A DNA stretch of 64,000 nt from Fragum whitleyi (lineage: Eukaryota; Mollusca; Bivalvia; Cardiida; Cardiidae): assembly GCA_948146395.1 (NCBI GenBank), contig OX411543.1, forward strand, positions 28,287,558 to 28,351,557, in the 5' to 3' direction. This document shows, piece by piece, positions 61,383 through 64,000 of this stretch. The notes beneath the pieces are model-generated. The model was not told where the DNA came from. It saw only the letters and a list, made by a program, of their open reading frames with translations, and ran no database searches. Numbering within the stretch: the first letter of the stretch is position 1; every line of letters starts with the position of its first letter. Position numbers and translations under genes: made by a program.

Positions 61383-61596
61383 TATCAATTTCACGCGTTT
61401 CGAAAGTATAGCGTGAAATATTTGTCTTGGGCGTCACGTTTTGCAAAGGGTTAATATATTAATCGCGTACATATTACTCAATAGTATATATTGGTCAGGA
61501 TTTGCACGGGTTATTTGGAAAGGTGAGTATTTATATGAACAAATTGTAAGGTGTAGTCATTCTACCAGACGACGCAGTCCGTAAAGGCTCTTGTTT
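61383..61596 (+). repeat. A2 split direct repeat
   Basis: 214 bp, same sequence as A1 apart from one base. Its first base follows B1 directly, the junction expected from a circular intermediate. Confidence 0.92.
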
Positions 61597-62094
61597 TTTT
61601 TTTTTTTTAAAAAAAAAGTATATATATGTGTGTATAGGTATTGCGTATCAATTATTTTGAAATATGTTGTACTAGGTTTTTCTTCTCAAACAGCACGGAT
61701 TTTTAAATGGCAAAATTATGTTAAGTCATTCATGATATCGAGTAGTTATCGCTGATTCCGTTTTGTGTGGTCAATCCGTGCCATTTTCTTTCGGTACTGG
61801 TTCAGATTGCTTACACAGCGTGGTCCCAGCGCGAACTTTTGCCTAAGTAATATCATATTATTTGTTCTGTTAAGGCTTATAAGCTGCATTGTTTATGTAG
61901 GTTTACAGATAGCGAACCTGTCGCTGTAACGCGCATTCTGATACAGGGACAGGTTTCCATAGTTTTTTCCTGTAAGGTTTTATCTATGGTTTTTCCTGGG
62001 CGAGCGCGTTACGTTCTGTAGGCAGTAAGAGCGTTTGTTAGGCTCATGTTCATCATAACTAAGCTCATCATGTAACTGCGTCTTCACTCTGTAT
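61597..62094. other. spacer between A2 and B2
   Basis: T-run then A-run (61594-61618), followed by about 470 bp of moderately CG-containing non-coding sequence with AGCGCGTTAC and TAACGCGCATT motifs. Probably part of the element; nothing recognised in it. Confidence 0.55.
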
Positions 62095-62168
62095 TAAAGC
62101 CACTGTCTGGTATATGCAAATTGAGTTTTGGTGTTGTGTTTTTCTATTGTTCGAAGCAAAGTCAAGAC
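62095..62168 (+). repeat. B2 split direct repeat (right terminus)
   Basis: 74 bp, TAAAGCCACTGTCTGG ... GTCAAGAC. Similarity to B1 stops at 62168, defining the right end of the element. Confidence 0.92.
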
Positions 62169-62785
62169 CATTTTAGTGCATACATGTGTATATGCAAGAT
62201 CAGTATTAAACCTCTTTTTAGTTGAATTACTTATCCTAGTTTTACTTGTCTTAGGTTTTCTTTTTTTCGTAAGCCCTTTACAAATACATGTTGTTTAGGT
62301 ACAGAGCCCCAACCGCAGAACTTTATAGACCACTGGGTACAGTCAACCTGGATCAGAGATGTATTCGAAGAATATTGCAATAACAATATGTTTACTTTTT
62401 CACAATTTTTAACATTTATTCCCCCCCTCCCGACTGACTTGATGGTTCAACATGATTGTCAACATAGTGGTATCATACTCTGTCGTAATCATGTACATAT
62501 ATGATCGTTAAGAAGTAACGAAAAAGCAATTTATTTATAGATAAGATATAGTAAGTCTGTTAAATCATCGAACTGCTTACTCGCAATCCGTTGATGGATG
62601 ACCAAAAATCTCATTACTACATCTTATTATTCAGAAAAACTGTAGTTTTGCGGGATTTGGTGACCAGTGCAATAATATATGACTTTACTACATTTTTTAA
62701 GCATAAAATGTACTTTGGTGCGCCGAAGACTACTTGGAATATTGTATCTAAGGAGCCCGGTAGGTGACATGATCTACATTTTTTT
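62169..62785. other. intergenic, no recognised feature
   Basis: AT-rich sequence after the YR element. Contains a C-run (62421-62427). I see no gene. Confidence 0.5.
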
Positions 62786-63110
62786 ATTTCGTGGTAACGA
62801 GATACTAATTCGCTTTTAACAAATTACTAAACCATAAAAACCAAAAAAAAAATCGTTAAAACGAAATACTAATTCGTAATAACAAAATACCTGTTTGTTA
62901 TAACGAAACGATATTTCGTGAAAACAAAATATTAATTGGTTTTGTCGAATTAGTATTTCTTAACGAAATACGTATTAATAAGTAACTAATAACAAAATAC
63001 TATTTCGATAAAATGAAATGCTAATTCTTCTAAACGAAACATTAATTCGTTAACACGAATTACTTATTCGTTAAAACGAAATAGTATTTCCAGAAAACAA
63101 AATACACACG
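62786..63110. repeat. ATTCGTTAAAACGAAATACTA-type minisatellite
   Basis: A dozen or more degenerate units of roughly 20-24 bp built from AACGAAATAC and its inverse GTATTTCGTT, alternating with TAATTCG. Each unit is itself partly palindromic, so the array can form many short hairpins. Confidence 0.7.
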
Positions 63111-63521
63111 TATTTCAAAGCTTTAAAGTTTCATTTTCTTTTGAATAATTTTTCAAGTCTTTTTCAGAGCACTGTTGAAAAGATTGTTACTAACTATATA
63201 ATTTCGAAGACTTTAAGCCATGCCTTAAAGATCTTTCCCAGCATCTAGTTAATACTACCATATATAGAAAATATATGGAGGTCATGTAGTTGTCTCTCTT
63301 AGTGTGGATTATAATAAGCCCTTTTAGGCTCAAATTTGCATATTGCACAAATAAATGACGAAGAAAAAATCCCTCCACCCACACACAAGTGCGCGCACTC
63401 ATCGATGAACATTGATGAAAAAGAGCCCAGATGAAAAAGTCCGTCGAAGACCTGTCTTTGGCTCGCGAAGCAAGAACGAAATGCTCGAAGTACAGAATAG
63501 TAACCACTGAGCAATGTGCAC
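63111..63521. other. non-coding
   Basis: No gene recognised. Overlapping reverse-strand open frames across 63190-63607 have no family resemblance and run into the MITE at 63522. Confidence 0.5.
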
Positions 63522-63788
63522 AAGGGCGTAACAACCATTACGCACATAACGCATGTGCTTAATAGAAATATACACTCTTTCAAAAATTGTCGTTGATGAA
63601 TGATCATAACATCGAAACTACAGCTTATTCAATTTGATTATTAACCAACGCTCAAATCATAGAATAAGGGAGCAGTGAAGAATATTCATCTTTTGAAACA
63701 GTCTATATATCGCCTTCATCCTATATATTCTATGTTGGTCGCCTTCTGAGTGCGTATGAGTTTCAAAATCTTAGTTACGCCTATAGTA
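63522..63788. mobile_element. MITE with GGGCGTAAC / AGTTACGCC termini
   Basis: AGGGCGTAACAACCATTACG at the left, TTAGTTACGCCTAT at the right. It retains ATGATCATAACATCGAAACT and ACAGCTTATTCAA but lost one hairpin arm. Same family as 1381 and 47204. Confidence 0.7.
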
Positions 63789-64000
63789 GAGTCTACCTCT
63801 ATTCAAATTTTGGCATAAGATAACGATTAAAAGCTTTGCCGAAAACGTGCATTAGTCTTTCGCACATGTAACAATTAGAAAGTACACAACGCGGCTTCAT
63901 ATTTCGAAGAATAACAACCGAGTGTCCCGAAGAGTACTATCTCGTTTAAACGAGAGCGTAAAGTGTCGACCTAGTAAGACTACGCAAAGTGCGCGGGCTG

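Larger units (their letters stand above)
49610..62168 (+). mobile_element. tyrosine-recombinase retrotransposon (DIRS order, Ngaro/PAT-type split direct repeats), interrupted by two insertions
   Basis: Termini follow the split-direct-repeat plan: A1 (49610-49823), coding region, B1 (61309-61382) abutting A2 (61383-61596), then B2 (62095-62168). Coding blocks in order: zinc knuckle, reverse transcriptase, RNase H, a DIRS-type WGPYSCDMFAS domain, and a tyrosine recombinase. No target duplication is seen at the outer ends, as expected for recombinase-mediated integration. Without its two insertions (1993 and 5669 bp) and their duplications the element would be near 4.9 kb. It cannot encode a full set of proteins as it stands. 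Confidence 0.9.

Noticed and set aside
49610..62168. LTR retrotransposon interpretation of the 214-bp direct repeats
   Set aside because: There is no primer site or purine tract, a second pair of repeats (B1, B2) is present, and the element encodes a tyrosine recombinase rather than a DDE integrase.

Overview
This window is animal genomic DNA, most likely from a bivalve mollusc. The basis is two split, clearly metazoan genes with GT-AG introns, an AT-rich background, and a very dense load of short non-coding repeats. Those repeats include tandem-core elements ending in ACGG-type microsatellites, of the kind I associate with bivalve pearl/Helitron-derived repeats. The species cannot be fixed by eye.

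Layout. (1) 579-18212, plus strand: the 3' part of a voltage-gated sodium channel alpha subunit. Three exons (579-689, 9916-10186, 16930-18212) encode the DIII-DIV linker with the inactivation particle, all of domain IV, and the C-terminal EF-hand-like and IQ-like region. The first intron holds a 6.37-kb LTR retrotransposon (3113-9485). Its LTRs look identical, it has a tRNA-Pro-type primer site, and one open Gag-Pol frame of 1605 residues runs Gag, protease, INTEGRASE, reverse transcriptase, RNase H. That is the Ty1/copia-like domain order found in the GMR1 branch of Ty3/gypsy. (2) 18213-30200: intergenic, filled with hairpin MITEs, tRNA-derived SINEs and tandem-core repeats. (3) 30204-46800, minus strand: a complete four-exon adenylate kinase 6 gene (175 codons) with very long, repeat-filled introns. 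Intron 1 contains a GTTTTGGCCA-terminated DNA element, a pearl-like 161-bp tandem array, and a FLYWCH/MULE transposase relic. (4) 49610-62168: a tyrosine-recombinase retrotransposon (DIRS order, Ngaro/PAT-type split direct repeats A1-B1A2-B2). Its coding region carries an early in-frame stop, a 1993-bp hAT-like insertion with an 8-bp duplication, and a 5669-bp insertion of unknown type flanked by TAAAG. The YR frame itself is open with all catalytic residues. (5) 62169-64000: an ATTCGTT-type minisatellite and a MITE.

How things fit together. The two host genes are unrelated neighbours: an excitable-membrane channel and a nuclear/ribosome-biogenesis nucleotide kinase. Most of the window is transposon archaeology. 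Elements nested in elements give natural empty-site comparisons that define several repeat boundaries to the base. The observations most worth checking are the GMR1-like element (intact, sense-oriented inside a sodium channel intron), the split-direct-repeat YR element with its two datable insertions, and a set of repeat families that share a hairpin / tandem core / ACGG microsatellite / terminal hairpin plan.
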